Both the position numbers and the translations under genes were made by a program. DNA of 64,000 nt from Neobacillus thermocopriae (GTDB lineage: Bacteria > Bacillota > Bacilli > Bacillales > Cytobacillaceae). The DNA lies in assembly GCF_010975035.1 (NCBI RefSeq), contig NZ_JAAIUV010000016.1, positions 1 through 64,000 of the forward strand, in the 5' to 3' direction. Of this stretch, positions 56,206 through 64,000 are shown one piece after another. Under the pieces are notes generated by a model. It saw only the letters and a program-made list of their open reading frames with translations. It had not been told where the DNA came from and made no database searches. Position 1 is the first letter of the stretch. Every line of letters starts with the position of its first letter.

Positions 56206-56398
56206 TTTTGTTTCCTCCTTAAATTGTGGTTTTAACGTTGAATAACTCCCACGCAAAAAAAGCGGAGGCGTCATCAACCAAGTTTCCCTTGGTATTTAGA
56301 GGTAAAAGACATGAGACAAACCAGTATGAAAGATTTTTATCCTTCAAGATTGATTGACTAATGGCTTGGATCCTCTTGACGCCACAGCTAACCATTAA
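56206..56398 (-). promoter_or_regulatory. Leader between rplK and rplA, structured
   Basis: On the minus strand GGCGTCA (complement of 56377-56383) can pair with TGACGCC (complement of 56267-56273), which is followed by TCCGC and seven T. ACCAAG, GGAAA, CTTGGT forms a small hairpin inside. It looks like a second terminator or an L1-responsive leader. Confidence 0.45.
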
Positions 56399-56431
56399 AA
56401 AGGTTGCGTGTATTTCAAAACTACGCAACCC
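56397..56431 (-). terminator. Terminator after rplK
   Basis: On the minus strand GGTTGCGTAG and the matching ACACGCAACC are followed by TTTTTAATGG, 29 bases after the rplK stop. Partial readthrough presumably reaches rplA. Confidence 0.82.
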
Positions 56432-56459
56432 CTTCATTACACATTAACAGTTACATGGA

Positions 56460-56885
56460 TTAGTCTTCAATAACAATACCCATGCTGCGTGCAGTACCTT
56501 CAACCATACGCATTGCAGCTTCAACGCTAGCGGCGTTTAGGTCAGGCATCTTTAGTTCCGCAATCTCGCGTACTTTGTCACGCTTTACTGTTGCTACTTT
56601 ATTACGGTTAGGCTGGCCTGAACCAGACTCAATCCCAGCTGCTTTCTTAAGCAATACGGCAGCAGGAGGAGTTTTCGTAATAAATGTAAATGAACGGTCT
56701 TCAAACACCGTAATTTCAACAGGAATGATCAACCCAGCTTGATCAGCTGTACGAGCGTTAAATTCTTTACAGAATCCCATAATGTTAACACCGGCTTGAC
56801 CAAGAGCTGGACCAACTGGTGGTGCAGGGTTTGCTTTACCCGCAGGGATTTGTAATTTAACAACTTTAATTACTTTTTTAGCCAC
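56460..56885 (-). CDS. rplK: 50S ribosomal protein L11 (uL11)
   Basis: L11 forms the GTPase-associated centre and is needed for RelA activation. The GTG at 56885 behind GGAGGTG gives 141 aa ([20 protein letters not shown]), as in B. subtilis. Confidence 0.97.
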   Translation of the reverse strand: MAKKVIKVVKLQIPAGKANPAPPVGPALGQAGVNIMGFCKEFNARTADQAGLIIPVEITVFEDRSFTFITKTPPAAVLLKKAAGIESGSGQPNRNKVATVKRDKVREIAELKMPDLNAASVEAAMRMVEGTARSMGIVIED

Positions 56886-57029
56886 GAGACACACCTCCTT
56901 AAAGTCCGTGATGTGGTTAATGGGGAACCTCTAAGCCCCCTCCCACTCATCTGAAGTCTTTATATAAATACAAAGAACTTATCAAAAGTCTTGTCCCAGC
57001 ACCTAACCTGAGACATACTGACCTATGAA

Positions 57030-57058
57030 ATATTAACATTTTTTTAACTTGATTTCAA
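57030..57058 (-). promoter_or_regulatory. Promoter of rplK-rplA
   Basis: On the minus strand -35 TTGAAA (57053-57058) and -10 TAATAT (57030-57035) are 17 bases apart, about 145 bases before rplK; the -35 overlaps a short hairpin after nusG. Confidence 0.65.
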
Positions 57059-57092
57059 GTTTTTTTACAAATATAAGTTAAGGATTCTACTG

Positions 57093-57626
57093 TTATATTT
57101 TTTCAATTTGAGAAAATTCCAGTTCTACTGGTGTATCGCGACCGAACATATTAACGAGAACTTTAAGCTTACCTTTTTCCCTATCCATTTCTTCAATAAT
57201 ACCAGTGAAATCGGCAAATGGCCCTTCCTTCACACGGACCGTTTCATTGATTTCAAAGTCTACATCAATACGTTTCTCCTCTACACCCATACGTTTAAGA
57301 ATAGCACCAACTTCTTCCGGAAGCAAAGGAGACGGTTTCGAACCGGATCCAGCTGAACCAACAAAACCTGTTACACCTGGAGTATTCCGGACAACATACC
57401 AAGAATCATCTGTCATAATTAATTCCACTAAAACATACCCTGGGAATACTTTCCGTTTAACAACTTTTTTCTTCCCATTTTTCATATCAGTTTCTTCTTC
57501 TTCTGGGACAACTACACGAAAGATCTTATCTTGCATCCCCATTGATTCTACGCGTTTTTCCAAATTGGCTTTTACTTTATTTTCATAGCCAGAGTAGGTG
57601 TGTACCACATACCAATTCTTTTCCAT
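57093..57626 (-). CDS. nusG: Transcription elongation factor NusG
   Basis: NusG binds RNA polymerase through its NGN domain (WYVVHTYSGYENKVKANLEK) and other partners through a KOW domain (about 125-177, VRVKEGPFADFTGIIEEMD). In Bacillus it promotes sequence-specific pausing. It has 177 aa. Its leader has a promoter and a terminator of its own. Confidence 0.97.
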   Translation of the reverse strand: MEKNWYVVHTYSGYENKVKANLEKRVESMGMQDKIFRVVVPEEEETDMKNGKKKVVKRKVFPGYVLVELIMTDDSWYVVRNTPGVTGFVGSAGSGSKPSPLLPEEVGAILKRMGVEEKRIDVDFEINETVRVKEGPFADFTGIIEEMDREKGKLKVLVNMFGRDTPVELEFSQIEKI

Positions 57627-57684
57627 TCATGCGGACTTTATGCGTCCGTCCCTCCCTATCATTTTATCGGAGATTTTCCCAATA

Positions 57685-57706
57685 TAAAAAACCCGTAAAC
57701 ACGGGT
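57685..57706 (-). terminator. Terminator/attenuator between secE and nusG
   Basis: On the minus strand ACCCGT, GTTT, ACGGGT and then six T. It lies 60 bases before nusG and downstream of a promoter (57735-57765), so it may act as an attenuator as well as ending secE transcription. Confidence 0.8.
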
Positions 57707-57734
57707 CTTTGATAAAACTACCTCTATTAATCTC

Positions 57735-57765
57735 ATTATACCATGAACCACGATCTATTATTCAA
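57735..57765 (-). promoter_or_regulatory. Candidate extended -10 promoter of nusG
   Basis: On the minus strand TGGTATAAT gives an extended -10 (TATAAT at 57735-57740); TTGAAT (57760-57765) lies 19 bases upstream. It overlaps the end of secE. Confidence 0.55.
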
Positions 57766-57940
57766 GAATTAAACGAATCAATTCTGAAATTCCTAAATCC
57801 AGTACAGCAAAAAACGCGACGAAAAAAGCAACAGTTGTAACAACAGTAACTGTAGAACGAATTAGTTCACTACGTTTTGGCCAGCTTACTTTTCTCATTT
57901 CACGGACAATGTCACTGAAGAATTTTGTTATGCGTTGCAT
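57758..57940 (-). CDS. secE: Protein translocase subunit SecE
   Basis: SecE clamps SecY. It has 60 aa: an amphipathic helix with the VREMRKVSWPKRSEL signature and one membrane segment (about 34-56). Between rpmG and nusG as in Bacillus. Confidence 0.96.
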   Translation of the reverse strand: MQRITKFFSDIVREMRKVSWPKRSELIRSTVTVVTTVAFFVAFFAVLDLGISELIRLILE

Positions 57941-57981
57941 CTCTTGTTAACCCCCAACTATCAAATAGCACTGCTCGTTCT

Positions 57982-58128
57982 CTATTTCGTTTCCCGGTGG
58001 TTAGTTTGCGTTCCACAGGTTTTACAAAATTTTTTTAATTCCAGTCTTTTTGTTTGTGTGTCACTACTAGATGTGGAATAATTACGTGAACCACAACAAA
58101 CACATGCAAGTACAACTTTTTTTCCCAT
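57982..58128 (-). CDS. rpmG: 50S ribosomal protein L33, zinc type (bL33)
   Basis: A 48-aa protein, [17 protein letters not shown] to TNHRETK, with two Cys pairs (CVCC/CCG and CKTC) for zinc. AGGTGG precedes the ATG. It lies between sigH and secE, the position of rpmGB in B. subtilis. Confidence 0.92.
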   Translation of the reverse strand: MGKKVVLACVCCGSRNYSTSSSDTQTKRLELKKFCKTCGTQTNHRETK

Positions 58129-58234
58129 AATCAGCCACCTAATATATCCTTAAAAATGTAACATGCACCCTAATATATGTCAACTTGAAACAAAATTCGG
58201 TTCTTAAACTGTTGGTTTCGGTAGCGCATACAAT

Positions 58235-58888
58235 TCACAGCGAAAATTCACGAAGTTCAAGATATCTTTCTAATTTCCTTTTTACACGCTGCAAGGCATT
58301 ATCAATCGATTTAACGTGACGATTTAGCTCCTCAGAAATCTCTTGATAGGATTGGCCGTCCAAATAAAGAGTCAAAACCTTTCGTTCTAAATCGCTTAAT
58401 AATTCAGTCATTTTTACTTCTATTTGATCAAATTCTTCTTGGTTGATAATTAATTCCTCCGGATCAAGCACCTTTGCGCCAGACAGTACGTCCATTAATG
58501 TCCGATCAGATTCCTCATCAAAAATCGGTTTATCTAGCGATACATAAGAATTAAGCGGTATGTGCTTTTGCCGTGTCGCAGTCTTAATTGCTGTAATAAT
58601 TTGCCGCGTTATGCAAAGTTCGGCAAAGGCTTTAAAGGAGGTAAGCTTGTCCTCACGAAAGTCACGAATTGCCTTATATAGGCCAATCATCCCTTCTTGG
58701 ACAATATCCTCCTTATCCGCACCAATTAAAAAATAGGATCTCGCTTTTGCACGTACAAAGTTTCGATACTTATGGATTAAAAAATCCAAAGCATCGCTGT
58801 CCCCTTGATGAACTAAATCGACAATCTCCTCGTCTTCCATGGCCAAAAGTTGTTCGTTCATTTTAATTCCAAAGTCCGCACTCACCCT
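58235..58888 (-). CDS. sigH: RNA polymerase sigma-H factor
   Basis: Sigma H controls early sporulation and stationary-phase genes. Region 2 (DALDFLIHKYRNFVRAKARS, DIVQEGMIGLYKAIRDF) and region 4 (SYQEISEELNRHVKSIDNAL) are intact. The GTG at 58888 with GGAGGG upstream gives 217 aa (B. subtilis 218). Confidence 0.96.
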   Translation of the reverse strand, partial: RVSADFGIKMNEQLLAMEDEEIVDLVHQGDSDALDFLIHKYRNFVRAKARSYFLIGADKEDIVQEGMIGLYKAIRDFREDKLTSFKAFAELCITRQIITAIKTATRQKHIPLNSYVSLDKPIFDEESDRTLMDVLSGAKVLDPEELIINQEEFDQIEVKMTELLSDLERKVLTLYLDGQSYQEISEELNRHVKSIDNALQRVKRKLERYLELREFSL

Positions 58889-58955
58889 AAGATCCCTCCT
58901 ACCGAACAAGCATAGATAATGCTATTATACATTAGAAATTTTTTGAAGTCGAGAA

Positions 58956-59465
58956 TCACTTCAATCCTCTGCGCCACTTTTCAAAAATTTCTGCCATTTC
59001 ATTGCTAATCGGTATCTTGGTAACTGGTTTATTTTCTTGAATTTTCTTCACTTTTCTTTCAATGCCTTTTTCAATAGAAGACATTTCTAATAACAGCTCA
59101 CGTGCAGATTTTCTAAGGGCCCCTTGTCCAAAAATCGCCCATTGTTCCGTATAATCAGAAGTTGCCACATGAATTTGTGTTGCTCGATTATTTAGGCTAA
59201 TTGCCAACTTTTCAATCCGTTCGTCCGCTGTCTCATTTTCTTTTGTAAATATAACTTCTACCTTATGATTCTTATATTTTTTTTCGATACCTTTTACATA
59301 ATGAGCATCGAAAATCACAATAACCCGGTAACCGGAAAACGCTTGGTATTCAGCCATTTTCTCAACTAGTAAGTCACGTGCTGCTGGTAGGTCCCGATCC
59401 TTTAAAGCCTTTAATTCTGGCCAAGCTCCAATGATGTTATATCCGTCCACTAACAGGATATCCAT
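58956..59465 (-). CDS. rae1: Ribosome-dependent endoribonuclease Rae1 (YacP)
   Basis: A NYN-domain nuclease that cleaves some mRNAs in the ribosomal A site. Acidic metal-site residues are visible (LLVDGYNIIGAWPEL at the start, VIFDAHYVKG, TSDYTEQWAIFG). It has 169 aa. It lies two bases after rlmB, in the usual order. Confidence 0.93.
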   Translation of the reverse strand: MDILLVDGYNIIGAWPELKALKDRDLPAARDLLVEKMAEYQAFSGYRVIVIFDAHYVKGIEKKYKNHKVEVIFTKENETADERIEKLAISLNNRATQIHVATSDYTEQWAIFGQGALRKSARELLLEMSSIEKGIERKVKKIQENKPVTKIPISNEMAEIFEKWRRGLK

Positions 59466-59467
59466 GA

Positions 59468-60211
59468 CTATCCCTCAAGACTGTGCCGTTTCCGGTATAC
59501 CTCATACATTAAAAGAGCCGCAGCCACTGAAGCATTTAACGATGTCACTTTTCCCACCATTGGCAATCGAATTAAAAAGTCACATTTATCCCGGATTAAT
59601 CGTCCCATTCCTCGACCTTCACTACCAATTACTAAGCCTATCGGCAGCGTTCCGTCCAACTGTCGATAATCCTGCTTGCCTTTTGCATCCGTGCCTGCAA
59701 TCCATACTCTTCGCTCTTTTAATTCATCAATGGTACGGGCCATATTGGTGACACGGACAACAGGAATATATTCAATAGCCCCTGTGGAAGCTTTTGCCAC
59801 TGTCGCTGTTAAACCAACCGCTCTCCTTTTAGGAATGATAATTCCGTGGGCCCCTACTGCATCTGCTGTTCTCATAATAGAACCTAAATTATGAGGATCT
59901 TCGATTTCATCTAACAAAAGAAAAAAAGGAGGTTCATTTTTCTTTTCTGCGGCAGCAAATAAATCATCCAGTTCTGCATATTGGTAAGCTGCGACAAAAG
60001 CTAAGACACCTTGATGATTTTGATCGGTTATTTGGTCAATTTTTTTCTTCGGAACTACCTGCACCAGCACATTTCCTTCTTTAGCTAGTTGAGTAATCTG
60101 CTGCATCTGCCCGCGCAATGACCCTTCCGCAATTAATATTTTGTTAATATCCCGTTTTGATTTTAATGCTTCTATAACTGGATTTTTACCGACGATGTAT
60201 TCTTGGCTCAT
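59468..60211 (-). CDS. rlmB: 23S rRNA (guanosine-2'-O)-methyltransferase RlmB
   Basis: A SPOUT (TrmH-type) methyltransferase for G2251-type sites. Family motifs: [28 protein letters not shown] and [16 protein letters not shown]. It has 247 aa. It overlaps mrnC by four bases. Confidence 0.95.
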   Translation of the reverse strand: MSQEYIVGKNPVIEALKSKRDINKILIAEGSLRGQMQQITQLAKEGNVLVQVVPKKKIDQITDQNHQGVLAFVAAYQYAELDDLFAAAEKKNEPPFFLLLDEIEDPHNLGSIMRTADAVGAHGIIIPKRRAVGLTATVAKASTGAIEYIPVVRVTNMARTIDELKERRVWIAGTDAKGKQDYRQLDGTLPIGLVIGSEGRGMGRLIRDKCDFLIRLPMVGKVTSLNASVAAALLMYEVYRKRHSLEG

Positions 60212-60633
60212 CCTAACGTTCCTCCTTTCCTTTGATCTACATAATTAAACGCTTGATGGACCAACTGTTCTAATCGAACTGTCTTACCCGATAAATAAAG
60301 ATAGCCTATCAACGCTTCAAATGCAGTACTATACCGATACGTCTGGACATCCGTATTTTTAGGGACTGTTCCGGATTTGGCATTTCTACCCCGCATTACT
60401 ACTGCTAATTCTTCATCATTTAACAATTGTTCATCCATCATTTGAAATAATATCTTACACTGCGCTTTTGCGGACACGTATTTTGTTCCCTCACGATGAA
60501 GTTGATGCGGACGAACTTGCCCTCCATATAAAAGATGGCGTCTTACATAAGTCTCATAAATAGCATCACCCATATAGGCAAGAGCCAGGCTATTTAATTG
60601 GTTAGCATCTATTGTATTTTCATAATCAAGCAT
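60208..60633 (-). CDS. mrnC: Mini-ribonuclease III (MrnC)
   Basis: An RNase III domain without a dsRNA-binding domain that matures 23S rRNA. Catalytic residues lie in [20 protein letters not shown]; the second acidic cluster is in [16 protein letters not shown]. It has 141 aa. Confidence 0.95.
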   Translation of the reverse strand: MLDYENTIDANQLNSLALAYMGDAIYETYVRRHLLYGGQVRPHQLHREGTKYVSAKAQCKILFQMMDEQLLNDEELAVVMRGRNAKSGTVPKNTDVQTYRYSTAFEALIGYLYLSGKTVRLEQLVHQAFNYVDQRKGGTLG

Positions 60634-60637
60634 TGAA

Positions 60638-62035
60638 CTAACCTCTTTTCCACCTGGTGCCTTGAGGAGTGTCTTCTAAAATGATGTTCATTTCTTTTAA
60701 TTGGTCCCGAATTTGATCAGCCAATTGGAAATTACGCTCTTTACGCGCTTGATTGCGCTTTTCGATCAAAGCATCAATCTCTTCATCCAGTAGTTCTTCT
60801 TTTTCTAATGTCAAACCAAGTACTGTAAATAGTTCTTCAAACTCATTAGTAAATGCATCGATTACTTCTACAGCCGTATTTTTTTCCATCAGATAATAAT
60901 TTGCCAATTTGGATAAATCAAATAAAACAGAGATCGCTTTTGCGGTATTAAAATCATCATCCATTGCTTCTATAAATTGGCCATGTAACTCCGCAATTTT
61001 ATTCAACCATTCTTCATTATTTTCGGTTAGATTTGTACTAGATTCTCTTCGATGTTTTAAATTTTGATAGGAAGTAGTCAGTCTTTCATAAGCTGCCTTA
61101 GTACTCTCCAGTAATTCCTCACTATAATTGATCGGGTTCCTGTAATGAACCGAAAGCATAAAGAATCTCAGTACTTGTGGATTGTGTTTTTGGATAATAT
61201 CATGCACCAACACGAAATTCCCAAGCGACTTCGACATTTTTTCATTATCAATGTTAATATAACCGTTATGCATCCAATATCGAGCAAAGGTCTTACCAGT
61301 TAATGCCTCTGATTGAGCTATTTCATTTTCATGGTGCGGGAATGTTAAATCCTGTCCACCGGCGTGAATATCAATAGTTTCCCCGAGATATTGTTTCGCC
61401 ATTGCGGAACATTCAATATGCCAGCCTGGTCTACCTTTTCCCCAAGGGCTTTCCCAAAAAATTTCTCCTTCTTTTGCCGCTTTCCATAAGGCAAAATCAA
61501 GGTCATCTTGCTTTTTCTCGCCTACCTCAATTCTGGCACCAATCCGTAATTCATCAATAGATTGATGAGATAGCTTTCCATATTCTTTAAAGCTTCTCGT
61601 CCGGAAATATACATCTCCTTCTGATTCATAAGCATAACCTTTTTCAATCAATTGACTAATAAATTCAATAATAATGTCCATATTTTCCATTACCCGTGGA
61701 TGGACATCTGCCTTACGACAACCTAACGCGGAAACATCTGCAAAATAGGCTTCAATAAACCGATCAGCTAATGTAGGAACATCTTCCCCAAGCTGATTTG
61801 CTGCTTTAATTAATTTATCATCGACATCAGTAAAGTTAGAAACATATTTTACATCATAGCCTCGGTATTCAAGGTAACGGCGAACCGTATCAAAGACGAT
61901 TGCCGGCCGAGCATTTCCAATATGAATATAGTTATAGACCGTTGGACCGCAAACATACATTTTTACTTTTCCTTCTTCAAGCGGTACAAAGGTTTCTTTT
62001 TTACGAGTCAAAGTATTATAAAGTTGAATGGCCAT
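60638..62035 (-). CDS. cysS: Cysteinyl-tRNA synthetase
   Basis: A class I synthetase charging tRNA-Cys. HIGH motif YIHIGNARP (about residue 37), zinc site Cys/His residues, and KMSKS (KMSKSLGNF near 266) are present. It has 465 aa. It overlaps cysE by 20 bases; both are under the Cys T-box. Confidence 0.97.
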   Translation of the reverse strand: MAIQLYNTLTRKKETFVPLEEGKVKMYVCGPTVYNYIHIGNARPAIVFDTVRRYLEYRGYDVKYVSNFTDVDDKLIKAANQLGEDVPTLADRFIEAYFADVSALGCRKADVHPRVMENMDIIIEFISQLIEKGYAYESEGDVYFRTRSFKEYGKLSHQSIDELRIGARIEVGEKKQDDLDFALWKAAKEGEIFWESPWGKGRPGWHIECSAMAKQYLGETIDIHAGGQDLTFPHHENEIAQSEALTGKTFARYWMHNGYINIDNEKMSKSLGNFVLVHDIIQKHNPQVLRFFMLSVHYRNPINYSEELLESTKAAYERLTTSYQNLKHRRESSTNLTENNEEWLNKIAELHGQFIEAMDDDFNTAKAISVLFDLSKLANYYLMEKNTAVEVIDAFTNEFEELFTVLGLTLEKEELLDEEIDALIEKRNQARKERNFQLADQIRDQLKEMNIILEDTPQGTRWKRG

Positions 62036-62684
62036 TGACTTTTATCCTTTCTTCTTTTAATTCTGCAAGTTCTTGTTTTAGCCGGTCCAGCTCTTCTTGC
62101 ATTTCTTTAAAACGATCAGCAACCGGATCCGGGAGGTCACAATGATTTAAATCTTTATTGATCCTAATGCCATCTTGAATAACAACTTTTCCTGGAACTC
62201 CAACTACCGTAGAATTTGGTGGCACTTCTTTTAATACGACAGAACCTGCTCCAATCTTAGAGTTTTCGCCAATCGTAATGGATCCAAGCACTTTAGCCCC
62301 GGTAGCAATTAATGCATTATCCTTTATCGTAGGATGGCGCTTTCCTTTTTCTTTGCCAGTCCCGCCAAGAGTAACCCCTTGGTAAATAGTTACGTTATCT
62401 CCAATTTCACAAGTTTCTCCAATTACTACACCCATCCCATGGTCAATAAATAATCTCCTGCCTATTTTTGCCCCAGGATGAATTTCAATTCCTGTGAAAA
62501 AGCGGCTTATTTGTGAAATGGCACGGGCAAGGAAAAAGAATTTTCGTTTAAAAAGTGCATGCGCAATACGGTGAGCCCATATTGCATGTAATCCAGAATA
62601 CGTAAGGATCACTTCCAAATAGCTTCTTGCAGCTGGATCCTGTTCAAAAACAACTTCAATATCTTCCTTCATCCTTTTAAACAT
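62016..62684 (-). CDS. cysE: Serine O-acetyltransferase
   Basis: Makes O-acetylserine, the first step of cysteine synthesis. Left-handed beta-helix hexapeptide repeats ([20 protein letters not shown]) and active-site [10 protein letters not shown]. It has 222 aa. First gene after the Cys T-box. Confidence 0.97.
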   Translation of the reverse strand: MFKRMKEDIEVVFEQDPAARSYLEVILTYSGLHAIWAHRIAHALFKRKFFFLARAISQISRFFTGIEIHPGAKIGRRLFIDHGMGVVIGETCEIGDNVTIYQGVTLGGTGKEKGKRHPTIKDNALIATGAKVLGSITIGENSKIGAGSVVLKEVPPNSTVVGVPGKVVIQDGIRINKDLNHCDLPDPVADRFKEMQEELDRLKQELAELKEERIKVNGHSTL

Positions 62685-62727
62685 TTGCCATTCCTCCCCC
62701 TAAATATTGCTTAGTTTAAGCCGTTTG

Positions 62728-63034
62728 AAATTAAAAAGCGTCCCTGTCCATAATGACAGAGACGCTTAGTGCGTGGTTCCACTCTGATTAGGCTATCTCT
62801 ATGTACACCTATCTTTTATAAATTGGGTGTACCTAACTTTCATAGCCTCACTCTTTCTTGTTAACGGAAAGGTTCCGCCCAAATCTACTCATGATTTCTC
62901 ACTTTCGGTTTGAGACTCTGAGGTGCATTTCGAAAAATGAGAGGCTTAAACCACTTTCAGCCGATGATGGTTCTCTCTTTCAAGCATCACTTTTCTACTT
63001 TTCCTCATCTACGCTTTAGCTTATATAAATAGTT
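62728..63034 (-). promoter_or_regulatory. T-box riboswitch, cysteine specifier (UGC), upstream of cysE
   Basis: On the minus strand: stem I with GAAA followed by TGC (62925-62927) as specifier, a T-box (AGAGTGGAACCACGC, slightly off consensus; bulge UGGA fits the UCCA end of tRNA-Cys), and a terminator (AAGCGTCTCTGTC with GACAGGGACGCTT, then T). It controls cysE-cysS. Confidence 0.96.
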
Positions 63035-63040
63035 ACTCTT

Positions 63041-63069
63041 AATATATTACATTTTTTCTATAATGTTAA
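63041..63069 (-). promoter_or_regulatory. Promoter of cysE-cysS T-box leader
   Basis: On the minus strand -35 TTAACA (63064-63069) and -10 TATATT (63041-63046) are 17 bases apart. The -35 overlaps the gltX stop codon. Confidence 0.7.
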
Positions 63070-64000
63070 CTAATAATTTGCTGAATTCTCTTTTGAACTT
63101 TTTGTTTACCTAAAAGTTCTAAAGCTAGAGGTAAGTCTGGACCATGGGTCTGTCCAGTTACAGCCGCACGGATCGGCATAAATAAATTCTTTCCTTTTTG
63201 GCCTGTCGATTTTTGTACTGCTTTCATCGCTGCTTTAATTTCATCAGCTTGAAAATGATCCAATTGATCAAGTTCCTGTGAAAAAGCCTTTAATACTTCA
63301 GGAACCTGCTCCCCGGAAAGAACTTCTTTTGCCTCTTCCTCAAATTCCACATTTTCTTTGAAGAACATTTCAGAAAGCTCAACAATTTCTGCTCCGAAGC
63401 TCATTTTTTCTTGAAGTAACGCAACTAAGCTACGTACCCATTGATGCTCTTCATCCGTTAAGTTTTCACTTACACGTCCTGCTTTAATCAAATGTGGCAA
63501 TGAAAGTTCAACAACCCTGTCCAGCTCTACCTTTTTCATATATTGATTATTCATCCAGGTCAGTTTTTGTTTATCAAATAGGGCAGGTGATTTAGATAAG
63601 CGATTTGCATCAAAAATTTTAATAAATTCATCTTTGGTAAATAACTCTTCTTCCCCTGCCGGCGACCAACCTAGAAGGGCAATAAAATTAAATAATGCTT
63701 CTGGAAGATAACCTAGTTCTTCATATTGCTCAATAAATTGAATAATTGATTCATCACGCTTACTTAATTTCTTCCGGCTTTCATTAACAATTAATGTCAT
63801 GTGTCCGAAAATAGGTGGCTCCCAGCCAAATGCTTCATAGACCATTAGCTGTTTCGGTGTATTGGAAATATGGTCATCACCGCGAAGCACATGGGAGATT
63901 TTCATTAAATGGTCGTCGATAGCAACCGCAAAGTTATAGGTTGGAGTCCCATCCTTTTTGACAATGACCCAGTCCCCTATTCCTTCTGATTCAAAGGAAA
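63066..64000 (-). CDS. gltX: Glutamyl-tRNA synthetase, C-terminal part (partial)
   Basis: A class I synthetase that charges tRNA-Glu (and often tRNA-Gln in Bacillus, for later amidation). About 310 codons are visible, beginning inside the catalytic domain ([20 protein letters not shown]) and including KLSKRDE, the KMSKS-type motif. The gene runs off the right window edge. gltX-cysE-cysS is the Bacillus order. Confidence 0.96.
   Translation of the reverse strand, partial: SFESEGIGDWVIVKKDGTPTYNFAVAIDDHLMKISHVLRGDDHISNTPKQLMVYEAFGWEPPIFGHMTLIVNESRKKLSKRDESIIQFIEQYEELGYLPEALFNFIALLGWSPAGEEELFTKDEFIKIFDANRLSKSPALFDKQKLTWMNNQYMKKVELDRVVELSLPHLIKAGRVSENLTDEEHQWVRSLVALLQEKMSFGAEIVELSEMFFKENVEFEEEAKEVLSGEQVPEVLKAFSQELDQLDHFQADEIKAAMKAVQKSTGQKGKNLFMPIRAAVTGQTHGPDLPLALELLGKQKVQKRIQQIIS

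Overview
The window is low-GC DNA from a spore-forming member of the Bacillaceae. This rests on the order of the rpoBC/str/S10/spc/alpha ribosomal clusters, the sporulation and germination genes (pdaB, kbaA, gerD, cwlD, sigH), strong AGGAGG ribosome binding sites, two T-boxes and a Bacillus-type rRNA promoter pair. Compared with B. subtilis the region is shown flipped, so the core genes lie on the minus strand and transcription runs from right to left.

Left flank (1-5850): the 5' end of a 16S rRNA gene with two tandem promoters, a small conserved hypothetical gene, pdaB, kbaA, gerD, salA, cwlD and ybaK. This is the B. subtilis order. It carries two copies of a small intergenic repeat.

Accessory block (5850-21750), placed between ybaK and rpsI: (a) a three-gene GerA-type germinant receptor operon; (b) an NhaC-family antiporter behind a T-box leader whose specifier codon reads UAC (Tyr), with a palindromic repeat between leader and gene; (c) a complete cluster for an enterocin AS-48-like circular bacteriocin: a 105-aa prepeptide (35-aa leader plus 70-aa core), B, C, C1, D and a 55-aa D1-type immunity gene on the plus strand, and a divergent adaptor/ATPase/permease operon matching As-48 F, G and H; (d) a PadR regulator with a HAAS-type membrane partner and a long operator-like inverted repeat; (e) a short dnaA fragment joined head-on to a short inverted dnaN fragment, apparently a recombination scar.

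Core block (21810-64000, all minus): rpsI-rplM, truA, the ECF transporter module ecfT-ecfA2-ecfA1, rplQ-rpoA-rpsK-rpsM-rpmJ-infA, adk-secY and the spc and S10 operons up to rpsJ, tuf-fusA-rpsG-rpsL-rplGB, rpoC-rpoB, rsmC, rplL-rplJ-rplA-rplK, nusG-secE-rpmG, sigH, rae1-rlmB-mrnC-cysS-cysE, and the 3' part of gltX. The map and ybzG genes found between adk and infA in B. subtilis are absent. Many leaders carry regulatory RNA: an L10 leader, a probable L13 leader, a Cys T-box before cysE, and attenuator-like hairpins before nusG, ecfA1 and rpsL.

The most notable content is the AS-48-like bacteriocin cluster, the Tyr T-box on an NhaC transporter, the dnaA/dnaN scar and the loss of map. Comparisons with B. 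subtilis and AS-48 are from memory, without database searches.
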